Shown here: positions 25,624 to 33,667 of the stretch, one piece after another | How positions within the stretch are numbered: the stretch's first letter is position 1 | Layout: every line of letters begins with the position of its first letter | Assembly: GCA_018400615.1 (NCBI GenBank) | Contig: JAGYML010000008.1 | Span: forward strand, 1-34,603 | Direction: 5' to 3' | DNA length: 34,603 nt | Origin: a bacterium | GTDB lineage: Bacteria; Bacillota_I; Bacilli_A; Izemoplasmatales; Izemoplasmataceae | The notes under the pieces: model-generated | What the model was told of the DNA's origin: nothing | Seen by the model: the letters and a program-made list of their open reading frames with translations, nothing else | Databases searched by the model: none | Position numbers and translations under genes: made by a program

Positions 25624-27107
25624 AACCTGAAATAGAACTCATACATTATGCCATTGAAAATGAATTGATTGATGCATTGGACTATGATTATGCCTTCAAC
25701 CGTCTGCAAACCGTTTTAGGCTGGCCGATGCCTTACACGCCCTATGAAAAAGATGCCACTCCAGCCCAATCAGTGGATACCCTCTTGAACCCCATCCTCA
25801 ACAAAGCTCTTGAAACGGGGAAAATACCAAGGGATACCACGCAGGAAAGAGATTTGTTTGAAGCGTATCTCATGGATGTCTTCACCCCACACCCATCGGC
25901 GATCCAAAACAGGTTTGAATCGCTTGAACGTGTTTCAAGTGAAAAGGCGACGAATGACTTCTATCATCGGAGTAAAAAATCCAATTATATCAAAACATCA
26001 AGAATCGCCAAAAATCTCTTCTATACTGTAAAGTCCAGTTATGGGGACCTCCATATTACCATCAACAAATCAAAACCCGAAAAAGATCCCAAAGCCATCG
26101 CCACAAAAAAACACAAAGAGGATGCATATCCTCAATGTCTTTTATGTAAGGAAAATGTCGGTTACTATGGCCATCTTTCACACCCCGGCAGAAGCAACCA
26201 CCGTGTCATAAAAGTCATGCTGAACCAAGAACCATTCTATTTTCAGTATTCACCCTATGTTTATTACAACGAACACGCCATCGTGTTCCACGAAAATCAC
26301 ATACCCATGAAAATCACTGAAAAAACCTTTAAACGCCTGTTTGATTTTGTCGATCGCTTTCCCCATTACTTCCTGGGGTCCAACGCAGCCTTGCCGATTG
26401 TCGGAGGGTCCATACTGAATCATGAACATTACCAGGGAGGCCGTGCGGACTTCCCTATAGATCATGCACAAAGTTTTCATAAAGAAACTTACAAGGCCAT
26501 GAGCTTTGAACTTCTCAACTGGCCTTTAAGCGTGCTCAGGATAAAGGGAACCAAACGAGAAGCCCTTCTTGACATAGCTGAATCATTCAGACGTTATTTC
26601 ATGAATCACGGGGATGAATCGCTGAATTTGATAGCGAAAACGGATACCCACCACAATGCCCTGACTCCCATCCTAAGGAAGCACCCAGACGAAAGCTACA
26701 CACTTTTGCTTGCACTGAGGAACAACCGTACAAGCAAAGCCTACCCTGATGGCATCTTTCATCCGCACCCCGACAAGCATCACATCAAAAAGGAAAATAT
26801 CGGTCTGATAGAAGTCATGGGACTTGCCATTCTTCCTGCCCGCCTTGAAACAGCGTTTGATGAGATTGAGCAATACCTCAAAGGAGAAAAAAAGACTTTT
26901 GAAGGCATTGAACCGCATAAAGACTGGATTCAGCAAACCCTTGAAAAGAAAACCGGGTCAGACTCACTTGAGACATTGATCAGGCAAGAAGCGGGTAAGG
27001 TATTTATAGAAGCTCTTGAAGACTGCGGACTATACAAACAAAACGCTTCAGACAAGAAGAAATTCAAGGCGCTATTGAAAGGATTTTTACAATGGCATTC
27101 AAACTAG
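25620..27107 (+). CDS. galT: UDP-glucose--hexose-1-phosphate uridylyltransferase, Firmicutes type (GalT2)
   Basis: The 495-residue protein is the long GalT form of Gram-positive bacteria, longer than the ~350-residue enterobacterial type. It exchanges UMP between UDP-glucose and galactose-1-phosphate. The catalytic histidine motif appears as NHEHYQGG, and YPQCLLCKENVGYYG is the family's conserved Cys block. It starts with GTG overlapping the galE stop, and it ends 16 bases inside galM. Together with galK, galE and galM it completes the Leloir pathway. No sugar transporter or glycosidase is encoded nearby. Confidence 0.95.
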   Translation: MKPEIELIHYAIENELIDALDYDYAFNRLQTVLGWPMPYTPYEKDATPAQSVDTLLNPILNKALETGKIPRDTTQERDLFEAYLMDVFTPHPSAIQNRFESLERVSSEKATNDFYHRSKKSNYIKTSRIAKNLFYTVKSSYGDLHITINKSKPEKDPKAIATKKHKEDAYPQCLLCKENVGYYGHLSHPGRSNHRVIKVMLNQEPFYFQYSPYVYYNEHAIVFHENHIPMKITEKTFKRLFDFVDRFPHYFLGSNAALPIVGGSILNHEHYQGGRADFPIDHAQSFHKETYKAMSFELLNWPLSVLRIKGTKREALLDIAESFRRYFMNHGDESLNLIAKTDTHHNALTPILRKHPDESYTLLLALRNNRTSKAYPDGIFHPHPDKHHIKKENIGLIEVMGLAILPARLETAFDEIEQYLKGEKKTFEGIEPHKDWIQQTLEKKTGSDSLETLIRQEAGKVFIEALEDCGLYKQNASDKKKFKALLKGFLQWHSN

Positions 27108-28105
27108 AGACGTTTGATATCAAAGACACGTCAATAAAAAGAATCACCTATCAAAACAACCATCTCAAGGTGGGTCTTCTAAATATCGGTGGCAGCATCG
27201 AACGCTTTGAAACACCGAACAGACACGGTGTTTTTGAAAATATTGTCATAACGTATTCTTCCCTTGGTGACTACATTGACAATACGAAGTTTCTTGGAGC
27301 GAATGTAGGGCCTTACGCGGGTAGAATCGATCCCCCGGTATTAACCCTCAACCAGAAAACCTACACCCTTGAAAAAAATTTCATGAACTCACTCAATCTC
27401 CATAGTGGAAAAGACAACATTGCATTCAGACTTTTCGATGTGACTATCATCGATGAATCCCGTGTCGAATTCACATTGAGACTGGAGGATGACACTCTTG
27501 ATTTTCCGAACCCTATGACCATTGGGATCCGCTATACGTTTTTCGAGGATGGCTTCACCATAACCTATGAAACAACGTCTGAAGTAGAATCGCTCTCGAA
27601 TCTCACCAACCACAGCTATTTCAACCTTTCTGGGAATCTAAAGACCTCTGTACTCAATCACTCATTGAAGATACCTGCGGATTATTATATGGCATTGAAT
27701 GACCGCTTCATAGGAACCAAGAAGACAAGTGTAGCGAATACTCCGTTTGACTTCAGAGAATCAAAAGTTCTAAAAGAGGGCATCCAATCCCTTGTCAACA
27801 CCCCGCAAAAAGGATTGGACCATCCCTTCTTTCTCAAAGAAAATCCAGTCGAACTCCGAGATGTCTCTTCTGGAAGGTTCCTAAGCCTTACTACGGATTA
27901 TGACTGTTTGGTGGTTTATACGAACAATATACTCACCGACCATCTGTTTGAAGGTGACAAAAAAGACAAAGATCATTTGGCAGTCTGCTTAGAGGCCCAA
28001 CATCTGCCCAATGACATTCACTCGATGAAAGATCCTCGCAGTCTATTGAAAAAAGGTCAAACGAAAACAAATACCATCACTTATCGTGTAGGACTCTGCA
28101 CTTGA
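27092..28105 (+). CDS. galM: Aldose 1-epimerase (galactose mutarotase)
   Basis: The 337-residue mutarotase converts beta- to alpha-galactose, the form used by GalK. Family blocks are present: LGANVGPYAGRI, LHSGKDNIAFRLF, LTNHSYFNLSG (catalytic His region) and AVCLEAQHLPND (catalytic Glu region). The ATG is inside the galT 3' end with an AAAGGA site 8 bases upstream. The stop is TGA. It is the last enzyme gene of the operon. A separate promoter for the next lacI gene lies just after it, and no terminator is seen between them. Confidence 0.93.
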   Translation: MAFKLETFDIKDTSIKRITYQNNHLKVGLLNIGGSIERFETPNRHGVFENIVITYSSLGDYIDNTKFLGANVGPYAGRIDPPVLTLNQKTYTLEKNFMNSLNLHSGKDNIAFRLFDVTIIDESRVEFTLRLEDDTLDFPNPMTIGIRYTFFEDGFTITYETTSEVESLSNLTNHSYFNLSGNLKTSVLNHSLKIPADYYMALNDRFIGTKKTSVANTPFDFRESKVLKEGIQSLVNTPQKGLDHPFFLKENPVELRDVSSGRFLSLTTDYDCLVVYTNNILTDHLFEGDKKDKDHLAVCLEAQHLPNDIHSMKDPRSLLKKGQTKTNTITYRVGLCT

Positions 28106-28115
28106 GATGCCTCTG

Positions 28116-28124
28116 TGATACAAT
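28116..28124 (+). promoter_or_regulatory. Extended -10 promoter of the second lacI gene
   Basis: TGATACAAT is an extended -10 element about 24 bases before the start at 28148. The matching -35 is weak. No ATTTTACTAAA operator is found here, unlike at the gal promoter. Confidence 0.5.
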
Positions 28125-28147
28125 AATCATGAAAGGTGTGTGACACT

Positions 28148-29161
28148 ATGGCGACTATCAAGGAAATAGCTGAAAAGGCTGAGTGTTCAATTGGAACCGT
28201 CTCAAGGGTTTTGAATTTTGATGAATCCTTACGCGTCAGCGATGAAAAAAGAGAAAAGATTCTCAAAGTGGCAGAAGAACTTCAGTACGAAACAAAACAC
28301 CAGAAAAAACAAAAGAAAAAACATATTGTCGGGGTTGTCAGCATGTATACCACGATGGAAGAACTAGAAGATCCTTTTTATCTCAGTATTCGCCTAGGGG
28401 TTGAAAAGGCCGTTAATGACAAGTCCATCGAATTGCGCATTGTACATGACACCCATGATGGTTTTGACTTGAAAAGGTTGAAAGATGTTGATGGCATCAT
28501 TGCGATAGGCCACTTTACCGAAGAAGAAATCAACGCATTTGAAAAGCTGACCCCGCATATTGTATTTGTCAACGCTTCACCCAATGAACTAAAATACGAT
28601 TCAATACTTTTTGATGGCAAGCATGCCATTCGTGAAGTCATTAATCATCTATACACGCTTGGACATCGTGACATTGGTTTCATCGGGGTCAAAGCCACAA
28701 GAGAGAAAAAAGGCATTGACTTGAAAGAGACCCGCTATCACTTGATGAAAAAAGCACTGAGTCAAAAAGGACTTTATCAGGAAAAATTCATCTACCATGG
28801 AGGAATGACTTACAAGGATGGCTATACCATCATGAAAAAAATCATTGATAAGGATGAATTGCCCTCTGCGTTTTTGATTGGCAATGACTCGATGTGTATT
28901 GGGGCTTTGACTGCACTTTATGAAGCTGGAATCAGAGTACCAGAGCACATAAGCATTGTCGGGTACAACGACATTACCAATGCAGAATATGCTCAGCCAC
29001 CCTTAACCACAATCAAGGTCTATACGGAATTGATGGGCGAACACGCACTGACTATGCTTGTGGACAAACTCAAGGGAAGAGAAATTCCTTTAAAACTTAT
29101 CACTCCGACGCATTTGGTGGTCAGAAAAAGCAGCGGACCTGCCAATGGTAAAACAAACTGA
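28148..29161 (+). CDS. Second LacI-family regulator, paralogue of the gal repressor
   Basis: From the ATG at 28148 (AAAGGTG 9 bases upstream) the protein is 337 residues. The headpiece is TIKEIAEKAECSIGTVSRVL, followed by a full ligand-binding domain ending ITPTHLVVRKSS. Similarity to the 22464 regulator runs through both domains, so the pair probably arose by duplication. The recognition helices differ (SIGTVSRVLNFDESLR here, [16 protein letters not shown] there), so the operators may differ. Its regulon is unknown; it may control the gal genes or a distant sugar locus. The stop codon TGA lies directly against the remains of a GNAT gene. Confidence 0.87.
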   Translation: MATIKEIAEKAECSIGTVSRVLNFDESLRVSDEKREKILKVAEELQYETKHQKKQKKKHIVGVVSMYTTMEELEDPFYLSIRLGVEKAVNDKSIELRIVHDTHDGFDLKRLKDVDGIIAIGHFTEEEINAFEKLTPHIVFVNASPNELKYDSILFDGKHAIREVINHLYTLGHRDIGFIGVKATREKKGIDLKETRYHLMKKALSQKGLYQEKFIYHGGMTYKDGYTIMKKIIDKDELPSAFLIGNDSMCIGALTALYEAGIRVPEHISIVGYNDITNAEYAQPPLTTIKVYTELMGEHALTMLVDKLKGREIPLKLITPTHLVVRKSSGPANGKTN

Positions 29162-29666
29162 TTAGCCCATCCATAGAGTATTCCAAGGCCATCATGGATT
29201 ACAAACGGACTTTTTTGGATGCGCACTCGAGCATGGACGGGTCGGGCAATCTGCGTGAGTGCAAAACTGCAAAAGTGTGGTTGGATACGGTAAAAAAATA
29301 TGGAAACGCCTCAACGTGCCAAAGGACAAAGTCCCTTTAAGTACCTACTTCGCAGTACGCGTAAGTGACGCTAAACTCGTGGGCATCATTGATTTCAGAC
29401 ACCACATCAACCATCCCATATTGAGTGTGTGGGGCGGGCACATTGGGTACTCCGTATTGCCTGGTAAAAGACGCAAAGGCCACGCGAAAGAAATGCTTTC
29501 ACAAATGCTTGAAATTTGCAGGCAAAGCGGACTTGATAAAGTTCTTGTGACCTGTGATGCTGACAATATCGCCAGCAAGAAAACCATTTTACATAATGGT
29601 GGTGTGTTTGAGAATAGCGTTTCAGTCGAATCCGATACAGTAAACCGTTATTGGATAATGATATGA
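29158..29666 (+). pseudogene. Frameshifted and 5'-truncated GNAT acetyltransferase
   Basis: This is a broken paralogue of the intact GNAT gene at 32874. The 5' part (PSIEYSKAIMDYKRTFLD, frame from 29158/29164) matches PSTNYEEAIESYKRTFLN of the intact copy. The 3' part (track ORF from 29259) carries VPKDKVPLSTYFAVR, then HHINHPILSVWGGHIGYSV, and ends at 29666. The two frames meet at an A7 tract (29292-29298) where the intact gene has A8. Restoring one A makes a single reading frame through the joint, so the lesion is a one-base deletion. The first ~7 codons, start and ribosome binding site are missing too, replaced by the end of lacI2. Confidence 0.85.
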
Positions 29667-29767
29667 TTCCCTTAGAGTAGTGACTGCAATTAACAAACTT
29701 GCAGAAAACTGCTTTAAGGGATTATCTTATTTTTAGGGTGGGTTTGTCGCTGTTAGATAAGTTCTAT

Positions 29768-29803
29768 GCAAAATGCCAAAATCTTAATAAAATGGCAAAA
29801 TGC
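29768..29803. repeat. Direct repeat GCAAAATGC upstream of the AbiE operon
   Basis: The 9-mer GCAAAATGC occurs at 29768-29776 and 29795-29803, 27 bp apart, and between them TGCCA / TGGCA form an inverted pair. The second copy ends two bases before the -35 of the antitoxin promoter. AbiEi antitoxins are known to repress their own operon by binding repeats at the promoter, so these are candidate operators. Confidence 0.5.
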
Positions 29804-29804
29804 A

Positions 29805-29832
29805 TTGATAATTTATTTGAACGGTGTATACT
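29805..29832 (+). promoter_or_regulatory. Promoter of the AbiE-type operon
   Basis: TTGATA, a 16-base spacer and TATACT are seen, about 21 bases before the ATG at 29854. Confidence 0.6.
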
Positions 29833-29853
29833 ATAATCAAGGAAGTGATAAAA

Positions 29854-30570
29854 ATGTTACGAGATGTCAAATTGGATAGATTTAATAATAGACAATTTAT
29901 CAAAAAAGAAGATTTGATCGACTGTATCATAAACCAAACAAATTATCACAAGGCTTCATCAATTCGATGGATTATTCATGAGTTGGTTAAAGATGGAAAA
30001 ATTACCAAGGTGAATAATGACTATTATTATAATGGTCGATTAAAAGAATATAAACCAAGTTATGAAAGTGAAATCAAAGGTAAAATCAAACGGTTATTAG
30101 AAAAGAAATATTCTTCAATAGAGGGTGTAATATTTGAAAGTACTCTGCTGAATGAGTGGTTGAATCATCAAATATCTCAAAATGTACTATTCGTACAAAT
30201 TGATAAATCGTATTCTGATCTGATTTTTGAATTAATCAAGGAAAAAACCAATCATAGGGTCTTATACAATCCATCAGTTGAAGATTTTTACCTATATAGC
30301 GAGAATGATATGATTATAGTATCCAATATGGTTTCTCGAAGTCCGAATGAAAGTAATGGTTATGATATAAAACTGGAAAAATTAGTGGTAGATATTTTGT
30401 CGGATGATCTAGTGTCAGAATTTATTAGTCAATCCGAAATCCCTGATTTGATCATGGAAATGTTTTCAAATTATAAAATAAACACAAAAACTCTCAGGGC
30501 CTATGCAAAACGTAGAAACAAGGAATCACTCGTTCTCAAATACATTCATGATTACTTGCCAGGAAGGTAA
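29854..30570 (+). CDS. AbiEi-like antitoxin (winged-helix, type IV toxin-antitoxin)
   Basis: From the ATG at 29854 (AAGGAAG 8 bases upstream) the protein is 238 residues. The N-terminal ~70 residues look like a winged helix (FIKKEDLIDCIINQTNYHKA, then RWIIHELVKDGKITKVNNDYY). The remainder is a mixed domain of unknown detail. The call rests mainly on gene pairing: a nucleotidyltransferase of AbiEii type follows 5 bases later. It is a diverged antitoxin, so the exact family is uncertain (a DUF-type neighbour of AbiEii is equally possible). It is very AT-rich compared with the housekeeping genes, indicating acquisition. The reading frame is intact even though its toxin is broken. Confidence 0.72.
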   Translation: MLRDVKLDRFNNRQFIKKEDLIDCIINQTNYHKASSIRWIIHELVKDGKITKVNNDYYYNGRLKEYKPSYESEIKGKIKRLLEKKYSSIEGVIFESTLLNEWLNHQISQNVLFVQIDKSYSDLIFELIKEKTNHRVLYNPSVEDFYLYSENDMIIVSNMVSRSPNESNGYDIKLEKLVVDILSDDLVSEFISQSEIPDLIMEMFSNYKINTKTLRAYAKRRNKESLVLKYIHDYLPGR

Positions 30571-30575
30571 ACCAA

Positions 30576-31631
30576 ATGATTGATATTAGCTCATTTACTG
30601 ATAGGCACATTCAAAACATAAAAAACAAATATCCCAGTTTAGATCAATTCATCATCGAAAGGACTATTTTTGCTTTTGGACTCTTGGAAGCTTTGGCTAG
30701 AGTGAATACACCATTTGTGTTCAAAGGGGGCACTGCACTCATACTATTGCTTGAAAAACCCTATAGATTATCAACAGATATTGATATAGTGGTTGAACCG
30801 ACAATGGATATCCATGAATATTTGGATGAAGCGGCAAGAATATTTCCGTTTATTCGCATGGAAACTCAAGTTAGAAAAGGAAAAAACAATATTATTAAAA
30901 AACATTTTAGATTCTATTATCAATCCCCTTCAACAGATAATGAAGTTCCCATACTATTGGATGTTTTATATGAAAAACATGGTTATTCTAAAGTCATTGA
31001 AAAAGAGATAAAAAATGAGTTGCTTTTAACAACCGGAATACCAACTAAGGTGTATGTACCTTCAATTGAATCCATATTAGGTGATAAATAAACAGCATTT
31101 GCTCCAAATACCACAGGAATAGAATATGAGTATACAAATAAAAATGGGGTATTGGTTACGAAACATTTGGAGGTCATAAAGCAATTTCTAGATGTAGCCA
31201 AGTTGATTGAGTGTGCCAACAATTTCAAAGAAATTAGTGATACCTATTCTGAAGTTGTAAGCCATGAAATTGCTTATAGAGGATTTTCCATTAAGAAAGA
31301 AGATGCGTTAATAGATACTTTTAATATGGCTTTATCCATTTTATCTAGAGGGAGTATTCATAAACAAGATTTCTATTATCTGCTAAGTGGTATTAGAAGA
31401 ATCAAAAATCATGTGTATGGCATCAAAGTCAATGTTGAAACAATGCCACAATATGCAGCAAGTGTCATGTTGATGACTGCAAAGCTTCTGACAAATACAA
31501 AACATATTGATATCACCGAGAACAACTTAATCAAAGTCAGAGAATTTAAAAGCGTTAATCGTCTCAAAAAGATTGATTCTGATACATTTGATGTTGCTGT
31601 AACAGCATTAAAATTACTGAACTATGTATGA
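30576..31631 (+). pseudogene. AbiEii-type nucleotidyltransferase toxin, interrupted by an internal TAA
   Basis: The first ORF (30576-31091, 171 residues) has the nucleotidyltransferase core: FKGGTALILLLE, then RLSTDIDIVVEP (the GG...DxD metal site). It stops at TAA 31089-31091 right after SIESILGDK. The same frame stays open from there to 31631 (about 180 codons) and reads on as TAFAPNTTGIEYEY, then KQFLDVAKLIECANNF. This is the expected continuation of an AbiEii protein, with the KxxxD-type helix and the helical C-terminal half. Without the stop the protein would be about 351 residues, a normal length. A single change of a TTA Leu codon to TAA explains it. The truncated product lacks the later motifs and is probably inactive. 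Confidence 0.85.
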
Positions 31632-31679
31632 TTGTTCTTTTTATCAAGGGAACTAATTTTTATGAGAAGGTTATTAAAT

Positions 31680-31890
31680 AGCAATATAGGATATTGATGA
31701 GTTCAAACTTGAAGATGTTTACCGGATCGATGCTGTTGCGGCCGATATCCGAATAAAGCTACGCCGTGGTTTCATAGATTAAGTCAAAGTCCATGTGCTT
31801 CTCAATGATACGCAGTAGGTGATCATCGGGGACAATGTCATCCATCGTCATCATGATATAGTCACTTTGGTTGCATTACTTTATCATCAT
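31680..31890 (-). mobile_element. Remnant of an IS1182-family transposase (N-terminal fragment)
   Basis: No ORF in the track covers this. On the minus strand, from an ATG at 31890 with an AAAGGA site upstream, the frame reads MMIK-stop-CNQSDYIMMTMDDIVPDDHLLRII, then MDFDLIYETTA-stop-LYSDIGRNSIDPVNIFKFELI. This matches the start of IS1182-family transposases (SLxDLVPxDHLLRKID, YSxxGRPSIDPVxLFK). Two in-frame stops (TAA, TAG) are present and homology ends near 31680, so most of the element is lost. No terminal inverted repeats or target duplication could be identified. Confidence 0.75.
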
Positions 31891-32307
31891 ACAAACCACA
31901 TCCTTTTCTTACCTATATTATTCAGTTTTTCAAGATGGAAAATTCCCTGAATAGTCGTTATGTAGCAAAGTTTTCCACAGGAAAATGTTACCGAAAAAAA
32001 AAGTATCCCCCAGCCAAGGAGGAGACTTTGTCAACAGTTTACGCGGATTCCCTTAGGGACACCGTTTTGTATATATGAGGCAGTGCATAATATTTCAAAT
32101 GATTCACAGGAATGACATATCCGCTATTTTAAAATATCCAAAATGCATTTATGATAAATCATGTAAGGGTGTTTGCTCTGAAAATAACCAAAAATAGGGA
32201 TAGCTTCATTCTTCAGAAAGAAGAGGGAGTATACGAATACACCTTTACATAAAATGATTCACGGAGTCATGGATTCGTTTATAAAAACTGTTAAGGGGGC
32301 GGAACAT
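31891..32307. other. Non-coding stretch upstream of the lipoprotein gene
   Basis: No gene is recognised. The part next to the transposase remnant (to roughly 32000) would correspond to its former 5' end. The stretch includes an A9 run followed by GTATCCCCCAGCC (~31990-32020), which may be the old element boundary, but no matching inverted repeat was found. The remainder is AT-rich. A weak promoter-like TATAAA lies near 32280. Confidence 0.4.
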
Positions 32308-32757
32308 TTGAAAAAATTATTGTCAATCTTTATTTTGGTTCTCATCACAGGGATTATGCTCACTGGGTGCGATGAATCTTTTACTTATGAATCATTCAAT
32401 TACAAGGTTGAGACAATGGAGGCCCGTTTCAACGGCCAGGTTGTCCTGGATACATCAACCATGGATGATGAAGAGTCATCTGGTATACTCGATGATGTTA
32501 ATGAATACCTCAGTGACGTTGAAATCATCACAAACGCCGATTCCAAATATGGCCTAGATGGTGGACACTGGTTTCTCACCTTCACTACAGAAGATGGTCA
32601 GACCCTAAATTTCGGAGTATCTTATGATCAACTCTCAGATGATGTACGAGGCATCCCCATTACATTGGATGGAGAAGACGTCGGACATCTTGAAGATGAG
32701 GACTATACAGGCCTTCTTGATGCGTTCGATGCGGATTCCTACATACCAGAATACTGA
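32308..32757 (+). CDS. Small acidic lipoprotein, unknown function
   Basis: The start is most likely TTG at 32308, 8 bases after AAGGGGG. It yields a classic lipoprotein signal: MKKLLSIFILVLITGIMLTGC with lipobox LTGC (Cys 21). The track ATG at 32254 would put 18 polar residues before the signal and is rejected. The mature part (~128 residues) is strongly acidic, rich in Asp and Glu (MDDEESSGILDDVNEYL; EDVGHLEDEDYTGLLDAFDA), and has no Cys besides the anchor. I do not recognise the family. It is flanked by decayed elements, so its presence may reflect the island's turnover rather than a linked function. Confidence 0.7.
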   Translation: MKKLLSIFILVLITGIMLTGCDESFTYESFNYKVETMEARFNGQVVLDTSTMDDEESSGILDDVNEYLSDVEIITNADSKYGLDGGHWFLTFTTEDGQTLNFGVSYDQLSDDVRGIPITLDGEDVGHLEDEDYTGLLDAFDADSYIPEY

Positions 32758-32873
32758 GGCATAAAATCAGGAATGAAACTGCGAATTAGAACGTTATAAA
32801 GTCAAAGTATCCCTTTACAAATCGTCTTCTTTCGGTTAAAAATAATATAACCAAGAAGAAGCGAGGATCCCTT

Positions 32874-33407
32874 ATGAGTGATATCGAATTGAAACAGCCT
32901 TCAACAAACTATGAAGAGGCCATTGAATCTTACAAACGGACTTTTTTGAACACAAAGTCGAGCATGGCCGGGTCAGGCAACCTCCGTGACTGTGAAACTG
33001 CGCTGGAATGGATTGAAGGGCTAAAAAAAATGGAAAATTCACTGACGTGCCCTGAAGACAAAGTGCCTTCAAGTCCCTATCTCGCGATTCGTAAAACCGA
33101 TGATGCACTCGTAGGCATCATCGACCTCAGACACCACATCAATCACCCAATACTGAGTGTGTGGGGTGGACATATCGGATACTCGGTGCATCCGGGAGAA
33201 CGTAGAAAAGGCTACGCCAAGTCTATGCTTGGTGAAGTGCTTGAAATCGCCAGAACCCGTGACTTGAACAAGGTCCTCGTGACCTGTGATGCCGATAATA
33301 TTGCGAGCTTAAGAACCATCAAAAGTCAGGGTGGTGTCTTTGAAAACAACGTTTCGACCGATCACGGTGTTGTAAGCAGATTCTGGATAAGTCTGAAAAA
33401 CGAATAA
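32874..33407 (+). CDS. GNAT-family N-acetyltransferase
   Basis: The 177-residue protein has the GNAT fold. The acetyl-CoA loop is RRKGYAKSML (motif A, R/Q-x-x-G-x-A) after the beta-4 strand GGHIGYSVHP. A late strand and helix follow (KVLVTCDADNIASLRTI, then GGVFEN). The combination of HHINHPILSVWGGHIGYSV and CDADNIASLRTI resembles the YesJ/YkwB-type Gram-positive acetyltransferases of unknown substrate. The ATG follows GAGGA. It is the intact paralogue of the pseudogene at 29158. At the spot of that pseudogene's deletion it has A8, which keeps the frame (CTA AAA AAA ATG). It may be transcribed alone. Confidence 0.88.
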   Translation: MSDIELKQPSTNYEEAIESYKRTFLNTKSSMAGSGNLRDCETALEWIEGLKKMENSLTCPEDKVPSSPYLAIRKTDDALVGIIDLRHHINHPILSVWGGHIGYSVHPGERRKGYAKSMLGEVLEIARTRDLNKVLVTCDADNIASLRTIKSQGGVFENNVSTDHGVVSRFWISLKNE

Positions 33408-33536
33408 TAATTACAATAATGATTCACATTTGCACCCTAAAATTAAATACAACTTCTGAGGGTTTATTTACCTGCCCCTTCGTATTTTTATATTTTCGTC
33501 AATTAACCAACTTTTTGTGCGATAACACAGACCAGA

Positions 33537-33568
33537 CAAAACGGAATCTCTTTTGAGGTTCCGTTTTG
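33537..33568. terminator. Strong bidirectional terminator after the GNAT gene
   Basis: A 14-bp stem (CAAAACGGAATCTC / GAGGTTCCGTTTTG, one T-G wobble) has a TTTT loop and A/T tracts on both sides. It lies 130 bases after the GNAT stop and before the promoter of the next gene. Confidence 0.85.
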
Positions 33569-33610
33569 CATATGACATAACGTCAAAATTCCTGACAAGC
33601 GATTTTTTTC

Positions 33611-33638
33611 TTGAAGTTCATACTTCAGCCTTTATAAT
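33611..33638 (+). promoter_or_regulatory. Promoter of the GHKL ATPase gene, with palindrome over the -35
   Basis: TTGAAG, a 16-base spacer and TATAAT are seen. A small palindrome GAAGT-TCAT-ACTTC (33613-33626) overlaps the -35 and spacer and could be an operator. Confidence 0.65.
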
Positions 33639-33667
33639 TAAGAGTGAAAATGTAGAAGGAGGCGCCC

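Noticed and set aside
29259-29666. Intact 135-residue acetyltransferase
   Set aside because: Its first ~15 residues are out-of-frame readings of the paralogue's conserved sequence; the true 5' part lies in another frame. Treated as part of a pseudogene.
31152-31631. Separate 159-residue gene after the toxin fragment
   Set aside because: Same frame as the upstream toxin with only one stop between, TTG start without a good RBS, and content that continues the AbiEii family. Treated as the 3' half of one pseudogene.
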